A stretch of DNA of 64,000 nucleotides from Brevibacterium zhoupengii (GTDB lineage Bacteria > Actinomycetota > Actinomycetes > Actinomycetales > Brevibacteriaceae): assembly GCF_021117425.1 (NCBI RefSeq), contig NZ_CP088298.1, positions 186,001 to 250,000 on the forward strand. Reading direction: 5' to 3'. The translations under genes were made by a program, and so were the position numbers. Below are positions 7,440 through 15,938 of this stretch, in pieces (position 1 is the first letter of the stretch; the number at the start of each line of letters is the position of its first letter). The notes under the pieces were generated by a model. The model was given only the letters and a program-made list of their open reading frames with translations. It searched no databases and was not told where the DNA came from.

Positions 7440-9146
7440 TCAGATCTCCTTCTTGATGGTGGCCCCGGCACGGGACTCCAGCTCTTCCAGATCCTTCCGC
7501 CTGACTTTGCGGTAGGCATCGAAGTCGTGATCCTCATGCAGCGTCTTCACGATGCAGTAGCCGAGGATGCCGACGATGACCGCGAACGGCAGGGCTGAGA
7601 GCATTGCCGCCTGTTGAAGCGCTGGGAGCCCCCCGGCGAAGAAGAGCACCATGGCCGTTGTGCCTGTCAGTGCTCCCCACACCGTGAGTACCCAGCGGCT
7701 TGGTTCGAGGGTTCCGCGGGAGGTGAGCATGCTGAGCACGAAAGTGTTCGCGTCAGCGCCTGAAACGAAGTAGAGGACAACAAGGATGATCGCAATCACC
7801 GAGGTAAGACCGGCCATCGGAAGATGTTCCAGAGTTTCAAAGAACGCTGAATTCACATCCGCGGCCGCGGCTTTGCCGATGCCGCCGTTACCCTCCATGT
7901 CGATCTTGATCGCCGTTCCGCCGAAGATCGTGAACCAGACGAAGAAGACAAGGCTGGGGATGCCCATGACGCCGAGGACGAATCCGCGGATCGTTCGACC
8001 TTTGGATATCTTGGCAAGGAATACGCCGACGAAGGCACCCCAGCTCAGCCACCATGCCATCATGAAGTACGTCCAGTACTGATACCACTCGACGTCGCCG
8101 GCCATAAGTGGGGTCAGGAGACTGGTCTTGAAGAAGTCATTGAGGTATTCGCCCGTAGAGCGGAAGAAGAGATTTCCGATGAAGCCTGTGGGGCCGACGA
8201 TGAGGACGAAGAGACCGAGGAAGATCGACAGTACTGCCGTCGTCTGGCTGAGGAACTTGATGCCCCGGTTGACTCCCGACAGCGCAGACAGGGTGAACAC
8301 GACCGTGATGCCCAAGATGATGATGATCTGAACGAACAATTCGTTCGGGATCCCGAAGACCCGGTTGAGGCCCTCGGTGATCTGTGATGCACCCAGTCCC
8401 AGCGAGGTGGTCGTCCCGAACAGCGTGGCGATGACCGCCAGAATGTCGATGAGGTTGCCCAACCATCCGTCCATGGCTTTGCCGAAGACCGGCTTGAGCA
8501 TGGGCGAGATCAGTCCGGTGTTTCCTCGCCTGTGGGTCGAATAGGCGATGGCGAGGCCGAACACTCCGAAGACCGCCCAGGCGTGCGGTCCCCAGTCGAA
8601 GTAGGAGAACTGGAGTGCGCGTACCGCGGCCTCGGTGGTGCCAGGGTCGGCGAGTCCGTGCGGTGGAGTCGTGAAATGGCTGATCGGTTCAGCCACACCG
8701 TAGCTGATGAGTCCGATGCCCATCACGGCGGAGAGGATCATGGTCAGCCACGCCCAGGTGCTGAATTCCGGGCGATCGTCATCGGCGCCGAGGCGGACCC
8801 GCCCGAACCGACTGAACCCGAGATAGAGGAGGAGTCCGATGCAACCGAGAGTGAGGACCAGGTAGACCCAGCCGACCTTCGCCGCGACAACGTCCATCGC
8901 GGCGGTCATAGCCGTTGCCATGCCGTCGGGCGACAGGGCTCCCCACAGAGTGAATGCGGCGACTCCGACGATGGAGATCCAAAGGACACGACCGGGGCGA
9001 TGTCTCATTGCGACGGCGTAGGCGACCTCCGGTGTCGGACCGGATTCGGACTCCATGCCGTGGCCGGGCAGCTGTGCTCGGGCACTTGCGGAGTGGCGGG
9101 GGCCATCCCGATCCGCATCGGGGTATTGCTCGGAATCGTCGTTCAT
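7440..9146 (-). CDS. BCCT family betaine/quaternary-amine transporter
   Basis: Twelve-helix secondary carrier of 568 residues. BCCT hallmarks: GIGLISYGVAEPISHF (about 143-158), DWGPHAWAVFGVFGLAIAY (about 184-202) and the aromatic box WWLSWGAFVGVFLAKISKG with W365, W366 and W369, the positions that cradle the trimethylammonium group in BetP. It therefore probably imports a quaternary or N-methylated zwitterion. ATG 9146 follows GGAG. It lies 41 bp behind the flavin reductase fusion on the same strand, so both are likely co-transcribed from the GntR-controlled promoter near 10.2 kb. Glycine betaine for the 18-24 kb operon is an alternative substrate. Confidence 0.88.
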   Translation of the reverse strand: MNDDSEQYPDADRDGPRHSASARAQLPGHGMESESGPTPEVAYAVAMRHRPGRVLWISIVGVAAFTLWGALSPDGMATAMTAAMDVVAAKVGWVYLVLTLGCIGLLLYLGFSRFGRVRLGADDDRPEFSTWAWLTMILSAVMGIGLISYGVAEPISHFTTPPHGLADPGTTEAAVRALQFSYFDWGPHAWAVFGVFGLAIAYSTHRRGNTGLISPMLKPVFGKAMDGWLGNLIDILAVIATLFGTTTSLGLGASQITEGLNRVFGIPNELFVQIIIILGITVVFTLSALSGVNRGIKFLSQTTAVLSIFLGLFVLIVGPTGFIGNLFFRSTGEYLNDFFKTSLLTPLMAGDVEWYQYWTYFMMAWWLSWGAFVGVFLAKISKGRTIRGFVLGVMGIPSLVFFVWFTIFGGTAIKIDMEGNGGIGKAAAADVNSAFFETLEHLPMAGLTSVIAIILVVLYFVSGADANTFVLSMLTSRGTLEPSRWVLTVWGALTGTTAMVLFFAGGLPALQQAAMLSALPFAVIVGILGYCIVKTLHEDHDFDAYRKVRRKDLEELESRAGATIKKEI

Positions 9147-9187
9147 GGGAACTCCACTTCGTTGTGAATCGGGCTTGTGCGCATCGC

Positions 9188-10165
9188 TCAGTTGAGCGGG
9201 GAGAGATCCTGGCTGTCGAAGAACTTGCCGGCCTTGTAGATCATCGGCTCGTCCTCGGAGGCCTCCGCGCTGCGCACCCGTCCGACGAATATCGTATGGG
9301 TCAGGGCCTGGAAGCGTTCCTTGATCTCGACTTCGATTGAGGCTGCCGAACCGTCGATAAGTGGTGATCCATGGGATCCGGAATGCCAGTCGAGCTCAGC
9401 GAACTTGTCTGTCGCCTTCGATGCGAAGGTACCGATGGTCCCTCGCTGATTGCGGCTCATGATGTTGATTCCCATGTGGGTGGAGCGGAAAAGTGCGGGG
9501 TAGGTCGAGGATGTCTTCTGCACGCATACGAGAACCAGCGGCGGGTCGAGTGAGATCGAATTGTAGGAATTCACCGCCAGGCCACGAGGCTTTCCGTCTT
9601 CGTCCGTAGTCGTCACGACTGTCACCCCGGTGATGAACTGTCGGTTGAAGGCCTTGAGATTCTCGGAGGAGGGCTGGCCCGACAGATCGTCGGTGACGAC
9701 GTCTCCTGCGTACGACTCGAATGCCGACGACAGGGACTTGAGTCCAAGGTCGGCCAGCAGTGCGTGTGCATCCCAGGTGACCTCTTCTCGGCTGATGACT
9801 CCCTGATCGAAGGTGATGAGGTTCGAACCGTGTGTCGTCACCTGCTGCCCGGTGGGAGGGACATCATTGAGGGGCTGGGTGAAAGTGCCGGTGGAGTGCC
9901 AGTAGATGGCTCCCTGCTCGCCTTCGATGAGGATGCGGTCGATCGTGGTGGTGAGATCTGGGAAAGCTGCGCGGATCTCACTGATCTCTGCTTTGGTCTC
10001 CTCAACGCTTCTCTCCCTGCCGGAGTTCGCGGAGACGCGCACGTAGTCGTCGGTGAAGAGTGAATCGAGAGCATCGGTGTTTCCGATGTCCCATGCTTCG
10101 CGCCAGGTTCCGATGATGGTCGTCTTAACGTCGTCGTAAGGACGTGCTTCTTTGCTCTGTTGCAT
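9188..10165 (-). CDS. SnoaL-like domain fused to flavin reductase
   Basis: Protein of 325 residues with two domains. Residues about 13-140 form a SnoaL/NTF2-like polyketide-cyclase fold (WREAWDIGNTDALDSLFTDD, GTFTQPLNDVPPTGQQV). Residues about 165-320 are a DIM6/NTAB-type flavin reductase (FNRQFITGVTVVTT, GLAVNSYNSISLDPPLVLVC, NIMSRNQ). The reductase would supply reduced flavin to the luciferase-like monooxygenase at 14035-15081. The SnoaL part may process a ring-opened product or serve as a docking domain (inference). This domain pairing is uncommon. ATG 10165 overlaps a TGTTGCATAC box that recurs in front of the GntR gene. It heads a two-gene unit with the BCCT carrier. Confidence 0.82.
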   Translation of the reverse strand: MQQSKEARPYDDVKTTIIGTWREAWDIGNTDALDSLFTDDYVRVSANSGRERSVEETKAEISEIRAAFPDLTTTIDRILIEGEQGAIYWHSTGTFTQPLNDVPPTGQQVTTHGSNLITFDQGVISREEVTWDAHALLADLGLKSLSSAFESYAGDVVTDDLSGQPSSENLKAFNRQFITGVTVVTTTDEDGKPRGLAVNSYNSISLDPPLVLVCVQKTSSTYPALFRSTHMGINIMSRNQRGTIGTFASKATDKFAELDWHSGSHGSPLIDGSAASIEVEIKERFQALTHTIFVGRVRSAEASEDEPMIYKAGKFFDSQDLSPLN

Positions 10166-10286
10166 ACTAGAGATCGTAGAATCACTGTGATGTATTAGTC
10201 AATAGGTTTTTGAAACCGTGATTTATCGGGAGTTTCCTGGGCTATTGACATTCATCTTTGCATGCAAGTAGATTTCTTGCATGCAA
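10158..10286. promoter_or_regulatory. Divergent promoter region with GntR-type boxes
   Basis: Rightward: TTGACA (10245-10250), 18-base spacer, TAGATT (10269-10274). The palindrome TTGCATGCAA lies in the spacer (10258-10267) and is repeated just after the -10 box (10277-10286), a repressor arrangement. Leftward: TTGACT-N18-TACGAT reading toward 10165, with TGTTGCATAC (10158-10167) at the start codon. The same 10-mer occurs at 15952-15961 before the GntR gene, so one regulator probably controls both units. Confidence 0.65.
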
Positions 10287-10306
10287 CAGACTGGAGTTTT
10301 GACACG

Positions 10307-10999
10307 ATGAGCACGATGACTACACGCGAGCAGGATGAGAGCATCGGCCGCCTCGGCGAGCACGATGAGCTTCCGGCGAATTTCGATGAACTGGCACAGC
10401 GACTTGGTGTCCGTTCGATCACCATTCAGCGAGAAGAGATCCTCGCAGAGGCCGGTATCGGCCTCAGTGAACCGCTGCAGCAGGCGGCCGCGGTGGCCGT
10501 GCTGAGGAACCCGTGGATCGACAGTATCGATCCACACAGTGATCTGGGTCCGGCGACCGAGAGGATCGCTCCGGTGCTGGCGAAGGTGCTGACCGATCGA
10601 CTTCTGTCGATTCTCGGATCCGCCGAGAACGTCGAAGCCTTCGGCAAAGGCGCGGTGGTCGGGGTCGACGGCGAGATCGAACATGCCGGTGCACTCATCC
10701 ACACTCCTTACTTCGGCAATATCCTGCGGGAAATGCTCGAAGGCACCTCGGTCATCTGCTTCGCGGACGGCCGATCGGGCCCATCGTCGTCGATTCGGGT
10801 GCCGATGTGGCACAAGACCCACGCCACCTCACGTGACCACTACCAGACAATCGACATCCACCTCTCGGACTCACCACGAGCCGATGAGATCTGCGTGATC
10901 GCCGCCGCGTCGACCGGCCCCCGGCCGTTCGCCCGCATCGGCGATCGCAGAACCGATGGCACAGTCACCACAGAGATCCTGAAAGGACTCGTCAAATGA
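10307..10999 (+). CDS. PF06684 (amino acid synthesis family, DUF1185) protein, copy 1
   Basis: Protein of 230 residues of the PF06684 family, whose name is historical and whose reaction I cannot state. Visible conserved blocks: NPWIDS near residue 65, GKGAVVGVDGEIEHAGALIHTPYFGN (read in pieces, about 125-150), SIRVPMWHK and DEICVIAAASTGPRPFARIGD at the end. It has an N-terminal extension of about 40 residues compared with copy 2. ATG 10307 has GGAG upstream; ATG 10316 is also possible. It is first in a six-gene operon with ATGA overlap to copy 2. Two adjacent, diverged copies suggest a heteromer or successive steps. Confidence 0.8.
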   Translation: MSTMTTREQDESIGRLGEHDELPANFDELAQRLGVRSITIQREEILAEAGIGLSEPLQQAAAVAVLRNPWIDSIDPHSDLGPATERIAPVLAKVLTDRLLSILGSAENVEAFGKGAVVGVDGEIEHAGALIHTPYFGNILREMLEGTSVICFADGRSGPSSSIRVPMWHKTHATSRDHYQTIDIHLSDSPRADEICVIAAASTGPRPFARIGDRRTDGTVTTEILKGLVK

Positions 11000-11547
11000 A
11001 GATTCGCAAACTCACCACCGTCGTCGAAGAGATCCTCACCGAAGGCGGCCGCGAGACCAGCCCCGTCATCACCGTGGCTGCAGTTGCCGCAGTGATCGAG
11101 AACCCCTGGGCCGGCCAGGGATTCGTCGAGGACCTCAACCCCGGCATCGACGCCACCGCCAGCGCCCTCGGTGCCGAACTTGCTCCCCGTGTCATGGAAG
11201 CACTCGGCGGTAGCCTCGAAGCCTACGGCAAGGCCGCAATCATCGGCCTCAACGGTGAGATCGAGCACGGCTCCGCACTCATCCACACACTGAAGTTCGG
11301 CAACCACTTCCGTGATGCTGCTCAGGCGTCCACCCTGCTTCCGGCCGTCGAGAAGCGCGGCGAGGCGGGAGCGGTCTTCGACATTCCGCTCAAGCACTTC
11401 ACCGACGCGACGATCCGCTCGCACCACCAGACCTTCGAATGGAGAGTTGCGGACGCACCTCATGCCGATGAGATCCTGATTGCGCTCGCGGGATCGACGG
11501 GCGGACGCCCGCAGCAGCGGCTCGCGCCGCTATCGGCTGACAAGTAG
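10996..11547 (+). CDS. PF06684 (amino acid synthesis family, DUF1185) protein, copy 2
   Basis: Protein of 183 residues, the usual size for PF06684. Aligns block by block with copy 1: NPWAGQGFVEDLNPGIDATA, YGKAAIIGLNGEIEHGSALI, FDIPLKHF and DEILIALAGSTGGRPQQRL. The match to copy 1 is clear but far from identical, so the duplication is old. The conserved His and Glu in GEIEHG are candidate active-site residues. Start overlaps the previous stop (ATGA). The role in the pathway is unknown; amide or cyclic-imine chemistry on a ring-opened N-heterocycle is a guess from the gene neighbourhood. Confidence 0.8.
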   Translation: MKIRKLTTVVEEILTEGGRETSPVITVAAVAAVIENPWAGQGFVEDLNPGIDATASALGAELAPRVMEALGGSLEAYGKAAIIGLNGEIEHGSALIHTLKFGNHFRDAAQASTLLPAVEKRGEAGAVFDIPLKHFTDATIRSHHQTFEWRVADAPHADEILIALAGSTGGRPQQRLAPLSADK

Positions 11548-11558
11548 GGCGCCGAATC

Positions 11559-12308
11559 ATGCGGGATGACAATGACGTCCCCGTCGTCCTGCTCCACGGA
11601 GTCGGACTCGACAGGACCGTTTGGCAACGGGTGGAACGACTGCTGAGGCCTCCGAGCGTTGCGCTCGATCTGCCAGGACATGGAACTCGGCCACCGCTGC
11701 ATGAGCCGACCTCGGTGACGGAGATGGCTGCGGATGTGGCGGCCCGGATGCCATCCGGGCCGGTCCACCTCGTTGGTTTCTCCCTCGGATCGCTCATCGC
11801 CCAGCAGATCGCGCTCGACCACCCCGAACGAGTGCGCACCCTCACCTGTGTGAGTTCGGTGTGCGCTCGGACTGAGGACGAATCGGCCGCTGTAGCCACA
11901 CGGCTGCAGAACGCGCACCGGGATCTGCCCGCCAGCATGGAAACCGCACTGCGACGCTGGTTCCCCGACGATGACGGAACCGACTGGCAAGCCCAGCGAG
12001 GGGAGACGCGCCCAGTTCTCATGGCCAACGATCCGGCTTCCTATGCGCATGCCTACGCCGTCTTCGCCACAGCCGACAGAGAACTCGCCGACAGACTGCC
12101 TGCGATTACAGCCCCGACCCTGGCGATCACCGGAGAATTCGACCCCGGTTCCACGCCGGAGATGAGCCACCGGATCGCGGCACGGATTCCCGACACCGAA
12201 GTCGTCATCGTCCCGGGGGCCCGGCACATGCTGCCCGTGACCCATCCCGAGGTGCTCGCCGGCCATCTCGACCACCTCCTCCACCAGCCAGAAAGGAATC
12301 AGCCGTGA
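11559..12308 (+). CDS. Alpha/beta hydrolase
   Basis: Hydrolase of 249 residues with a complete catalytic set: oxyanion region LLHGVGLDRT, DLPGHGTRP, nucleophile elbow GFSLGS (S75), acid in ITGEFDPGS and His in GARHMLPV. In the trigonelline pathway of Acinetobacter baylyi an alpha/beta hydrolase breaks down the methylformamido-succinate intermediate, and in meta-cleavage pathways a similar enzyme acts on muconate semialdehydes. Either type of substrate would suit this operon. It starts 11 bp after copy 2 and overlaps the ALDH start by 4 bases. Confidence 0.85.
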   Translation: MRDDNDVPVVLLHGVGLDRTVWQRVERLLRPPSVALDLPGHGTRPPLHEPTSVTEMAADVAARMPSGPVHLVGFSLGSLIAQQIALDHPERVRTLTCVSSVCARTEDESAAVATRLQNAHRDLPASMETALRRWFPDDDGTDWQAQRGETRPVLMANDPASYAHAYAVFATADRELADRLPAITAPTLAITGEFDPGSTPEMSHRIAARIPDTEVVIVPGARHMLPVTHPEVLAGHLDHLLHQPERNQP

Positions 12309-13786
12309 CTCTCAGACTCGATCACTTCATCGGAGGCACCCACAGTGCTCCTGCCGATGGAGGTTACCTGGACAGCACCAACCCGGCCACGCTCGAAACA
12401 CTCTACGAGTTCGCCCGCGGGACCGCCGCTGACGTCGATCACGCCGTCGAGGCCGCGCGCCGGACATTCGAATCGGCGGCGTGGCAGAGAACGACACCGA
12501 CACAGCGAGGTCACCTGCTGCGCAGGTTCGGCGATCTCATCGGGCAGAACGCCGACGACCTCGCTCGCTTCGAGAGCGAAGACAACGGCAAACTTCTGCG
12601 CGAGATGAAGGGACAGCTCAAAGGTCTCCCCGAATACCTCTACTACTATGGCGGCCTGGCCGACAAGGTCCAGGGTTCGCAGATTCCGACGAACTCCCCT
12701 GAGGTCATCAACTTCACCCAGCGAGAGGCTCTCGGCGTCGTCGGGCTCATCACCCCGTGGAACTCGCCCATGACTCTGACGATCTCCAAGTTGGCACCAG
12801 CCCTGGCTGCCGGCAACACTGCCGTCATCAAGCCGAGTGAGTACACATCACGGACGCTCCTGCGTTTAGCCGAACTCGCTCATGAGGCAGGCTTCCCCGA
12901 CGGCGCGGTCAACGTCGTCACCGGGATCGGCGCCGAGGCGGGTCAGGCTCTCGTGGATTCGCCGAAGCTCTCGAAGATCTCCTTCACCGGATCGACTGGA
13001 ACGGGCTCCGCGATCGCCGGTGCGGCGGCCTCACGATTCATCGGCTGCACCCTCGAGTTGGGAGGCAAGAGCCCGAACATCGTCTTTGACGACGCGAATG
13101 TGTCGAATGCCGCCATGGGCGTCATCGCAGGCATCTTTGCAGCGGGTGGCCAGACCTGCATCGCCGGCAGCAGGGTCTTCGTTCAGCGCGGCGTCTACGA
13201 CGAACTGCTCGAGAAGGTCACCCAGCGGGCCTCGTCGATCATCATCGGCGATCCGATGGATCCGAAAACCGAACTCGGCCCATTGGCATTCGAAAGCCAA
13301 CTGAACAAGGTCGCAGAGTACGTCGACATCGGAGTGTCCGAAGGAGGCAGCATCGCCTACGGCGGGCAGCGCCCCGAGGTCGACCTCCCCGGCTACTTCT
13401 TCCAGCCGACGGTGCTCACGGATACGACAAACGATATGCGGATCTGCCGTGAGGAGATCTTCGGGCCCGTTGCCGCGATTATGCCCTTCGACACCGAAGA
13501 CGAAGTACTGGGCCTGGCCAACGACACAGACTACGGTTTGGCTGCGGGCGTCTGGACTTCGAACCTTCAGCGGGCGATGCGGATGTCGCAGAGCATCGAC
13601 GCTGGCACCGTATGGATCAACATGTACCGGGCGATGTCTCCGATGTCACCGCGACAGGGATTCAAGAACTCCGGAGTCGGCATCGAACACGGAATCGAGT
13701 CGATGCACGAGTACACGAGGCTCAAAAGCATCTGGATCAATACTGACGAAGATGCCATGGCCGACCCGTTCGTTCTGGGGCGGTGA
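12305..13786 (+). CDS. NAD(P)-dependent aldehyde dehydrogenase
   Basis: Full-length ALDH of 493 residues. Catalytic and cofactor residues are visible: TPWNSP (N153), KPSEYT (K176), FTGSTGTGSAI (cofactor loop), general base in ELGGKSPN (E251) and nucleophile in GGQTCIAGSR (C285). It resembles the betaine-aldehyde/semialdehyde groups. In this operon it would oxidise the aldehyde left after oxygenative ring opening. Start is GTG 12305, overlapping the hydrolase stop; GAAAGGAA lies a few bases upstream. Confidence 0.9.
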   Translation: MTLRLDHFIGGTHSAPADGGYLDSTNPATLETLYEFARGTAADVDHAVEAARRTFESAAWQRTTPTQRGHLLRRFGDLIGQNADDLARFESEDNGKLLREMKGQLKGLPEYLYYYGGLADKVQGSQIPTNSPEVINFTQREALGVVGLITPWNSPMTLTISKLAPALAAGNTAVIKPSEYTSRTLLRLAELAHEAGFPDGAVNVVTGIGAEAGQALVDSPKLSKISFTGSTGTGSAIAGAAASRFIGCTLELGGKSPNIVFDDANVSNAAMGVIAGIFAAGGQTCIAGSRVFVQRGVYDELLEKVTQRASSIIIGDPMDPKTELGPLAFESQLNKVAEYVDIGVSEGGSIAYGGQRPEVDLPGYFFQPTVLTDTTNDMRICREEIFGPVAAIMPFDTEDEVLGLANDTDYGLAAGVWTSNLQRAMRMSQSIDAGTVWINMYRAMSPMSPRQGFKNSGVGIEHGIESMHEYTRLKSIWINTDEDAMADPFVLGR

Positions 13787-13795
13787 CCGGCTGAC

Positions 13796-13993
13796 ATGCC
13801 TCTCATCGACATCTCAATCGCCAAAGGCCGAGATTCGCAGCAGCTGCGCGACCTCATCGCAGGAGTGCACCGGGTGGCCGAAGAGACCACCGGAGCCGCA
13901 GCAGAGAACATCACGGTGATCGTGCGCGAAGTGGAGAAGGACCTCTGGTCGCGCACAAATACGACGATCGCCGAACGCGAAACCACGAAATAG
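13796..13993 (+). CDS. 4-oxalocrotonate tautomerase family protein
   Basis: Small protein of 65 residues, the size of 4-OT subunits. It begins MPLIDISIAKGRD, so Pro2 becomes the N-terminal catalytic base after removal of Met. The HRVAEETTGAAAENITVIVRE part matches the 4-OT helix and second strand; an Arg lies at about residue 44. It probably shifts a keto/enol double bond of an unsaturated acid intermediate as a homohexamer. It lies 9 bp after the ALDH and before the monooxygenase. Confidence 0.85.
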   Translation: MPLIDISIAKGRDSQQLRDLIAGVHRVAEETTGAAAENITVIVREVEKDLWSRTNTTIAERETTK

Positions 13994-14034
13994 AGAACAC
14001 ACATCAAGAACGCTTGAGATCAAAGGAGCACATC

Positions 14035-15081
14035 ATGCGCTTTTCACTCTTCCTGCACATGGAACGCTGGGACGACTCGATCAGTCCGGAACAGCATTGG
14101 AAGAACCTTGTCGAGTTGGTGAAACTGGCTGAAGCCGGCGGATTCGGCACGGTGTGGATCGGCGAGCACCACTCGATGGAGTTCGTCTCCTCTCCGAGTC
14201 CGATGCCGCAGCTGGCATACCTGGCCTCTCAGACCTCGACGATCAGGCTCGGATCCGGAACGATCATCGCGCCGTTCTGGCATCCGCTCCGCGCCGCCGG
14301 AGAAATCGCACTGCTCGATGTCATCAGCGGCGGACGCGCCGAGGTGGGAATCGCTCGCGGTGCCTACCAGTTCGAGTTCAACCGACTGGCCGATGGCATG
14401 GCCGCAGCCGACGGCGGGGAGTACTTGCGAGAGCTGGTTCCGGCCGTTCAGAAGCTGCTGCAGGGCGACTACGCTCATGAGGGCAAGCACTGGCAGTTCC
14501 CGCTCTCGACGGCTGTACCCAAGCCGATCCAGCAGCCTACTCCGCCGATCTGGTTGGCGGCGCGGAGTCCGGAGACTCATGATTTCGCCGTCGCGAACGG
14601 GTGCAACGTCCAGGTCACACCGCTGATGAAGGACGACCGTGAGGTCGAGGACCTGATGGAGAAGTTCAACACTGCGATCGCCGCGCACCCGGAGGTCGAG
14701 AAACGTCCCGAGATTATGGTCCTGCGACACACCTACCTTCACTCGCCTCAGGATCCGGAAGGCTGGAAGGTCGGCGCGGCCGGCGTCAACAAGTACTACC
14801 GCACCTTCTCCTCTTGGGCATTCGGGAAGAAGGATCACGAGAACGGCTTCCTCGATCCGACTCCGGAGGAGAACTTCGCTGATCGCCCCGAATTCGAGCT
14901 CGAAGCGCTGCATAAGTCTGCGATGATCGGTACCCCTGACGAGGTCACCAAGCGGATCCGCCACTACGCGGACCTCGGCTACGACGAATACAGCTTCTGG
15001 TCCGACAATGCACTGACTCACGAAGAGAAGAAGGCCTCACTGCAGCTCTTCATCGACGAGGTCGTCCCCAACTTCCGCTGA
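14035..15081 (+). CDS. LLM-class (luciferase-like) flavin-dependent monooxygenase
   Basis: Bacterial-luciferase-like oxidoreductase of 348 residues. Features: TIM-barrel start MRFSLFLHMERWDD, EAGGFGTVWIGEHHSMEF with the typical EHH, LGSGTIIAPFWHPLRAAGEI, DVISGGRAEVGIARGAYQFEF, and PTPPIWLAARSPET. Such enzymes need reduced flavin from a partner; the divergent reductase at 9188-10165 is the obvious one. Two-component enzymes of this class open the rings of trigonelline (A. baylyi) and pyridine (Arthrobacter). The substrate here is unknown. ATG 14035 follows AAAGGAG. It is last in the operon and is closed by the hairpin at 15168-15210. Confidence 0.88.
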   Translation: MRFSLFLHMERWDDSISPEQHWKNLVELVKLAEAGGFGTVWIGEHHSMEFVSSPSPMPQLAYLASQTSTIRLGSGTIIAPFWHPLRAAGEIALLDVISGGRAEVGIARGAYQFEFNRLADGMAAADGGEYLRELVPAVQKLLQGDYAHEGKHWQFPLSTAVPKPIQQPTPPIWLAARSPETHDFAVANGCNVQVTPLMKDDREVEDLMEKFNTAIAAHPEVEKRPEIMVLRHTYLHSPQDPEGWKVGAAGVNKYYRTFSSWAFGKKDHENGFLDPTPEENFADRPEFELEALHKSAMIGTPDEVTKRIRHYADLGYDEYSFWSDNALTHEEKKASLQLFIDEVVPNFR

Positions 15082-15167
15082 TACGTCATCGAGGTGCCCG
15101 GTCCCGGAGGCGAGGAACCTCGAGCCGTCGATCAGCCGGATTGCGTCAGACCAGCCGGGATGTGAAA

Positions 15168-15210
15168 GAAGGCGGGTCTCGGATTCAACCGGAGTCTGAG
15201 GCCCGCCTTC
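15168..15210. terminator. Hairpin between convergent monooxygenase and GntR genes
   Basis: GAAGGCGGGTCTCGGA (15168-15183) pairs with TCTGAGGCCCGCCTTC (15195-15210), 14 of 16 positions as Watson-Crick pairs, with the two exceptions forming wobble-type pairs. It lies between two convergent stop codons. No T-tract. Confidence 0.7.
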
Positions 15211-15257
15211 AGCTGCGACTAATTGCTTTCAGCGGTGATTGAATATCGTGGTTGTTC

Positions 15258-15938
15258 TCAGGGTTCCCGGTCGATGGATAGTGTCGTGCGAGTGCGAGGG
15301 ACCAGCAGTTCTTGAGTAGAGGCGAACACGTGAGATCTCATCGTAGTCTCCGCGCCGAAGGGGTCCTTGTTCTGGATCATGGTGAGCACTTGGCGGTGTT
15401 CCCTGCTTGAGTTGACTGCGCGACCGGGGTGATCCAAGGTCTTGCGCACCAGCGTGTAAAACGACAACTGGTTCATCAGCCGGCCGTATTGTTCGACGAG
15501 CTTGTTGTTGTCGGCCCCATCGACGAGCGTCTGATGAAATCCCTGTACCTGGCTGGCATAAGTGTCCGTGTCCCCGGCCTGCGATGTCACCTCTGAAGCA
15601 GCGACATTGTCTTCGAGCACATCGAGCTGGTGACAGGGCCCCCGTCGAGCCATAAGGGCCGCGGCCAATCCTTCAAGAACTTCTTTGAGCTGGAACATCT
15701 CGACGATCTCCCGGCGAGTCGGCTCTCGGATGAACGTGCCGACTTTCGGGCGAATCTCAATGAGGCCCTCAAGCTGCAGTTGCTTGAGAACTTCTCGAAT
15801 GGGGGTTCGGGAGACGTCGAACTCATGAGCAAGTGAGACCTCGGAGAGCGGACTCCCGGGCTCGAGGTCACCGCGTGTGATCTTCGCGCGAAGCCGTTCC
15901 AGGAGTGTCGTCGCTGGACCAGTAGGGTCTGTATGCAT
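15258..15938 (-). CDS. GntR family (FCD type) transcriptional regulator
   Basis: Regulator of 226 residues: winged helix at about 10-75 (LEPGSPLSEVSLAHEFDVSR, TPIREVLKQLQLEGLIEIRP) and an all-helical FCD effector domain (EIVEMFQLKEVLEGLAAALM onward, with HQTLV and EHRQVLTMI). The boxes TGTTGCATAC in front of it and in the 10.2 kb divergent promoter indicate autoregulation and control of the catabolic operon. Either ATG 15938 (GGAG very close) or ATG 15959 can be the start; I favour 15938 with low certainty. Confidence 0.85.
   Translation of the reverse strand: MHTDPTGPATTLLERLRAKITRGDLEPGSPLSEVSLAHEFDVSRTPIREVLKQLQLEGLIEIRPKVGTFIREPTRREIVEMFQLKEVLEGLAAALMARRGPCHQLDVLEDNVAASEVTSQAGDTDTYASQVQGFHQTLVDGADNNKLVEQYGRLMNQLSFYTLVRKTLDHPGRAVNSSREHRQVLTMIQNKDPFGAETTMRSHVFASTQELLVPRTRTTLSIDREP

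Noticed and set aside
9188..15938. Reading the cluster as a classical meta-cleavage pathway
   Set aside because: Hydrolase, ALDH and tautomerase would fit, but there is no extradiol dioxygenase or ring-hydroxylating oxygenase; the oxygenase is of the LLM type with a flavin reductase.
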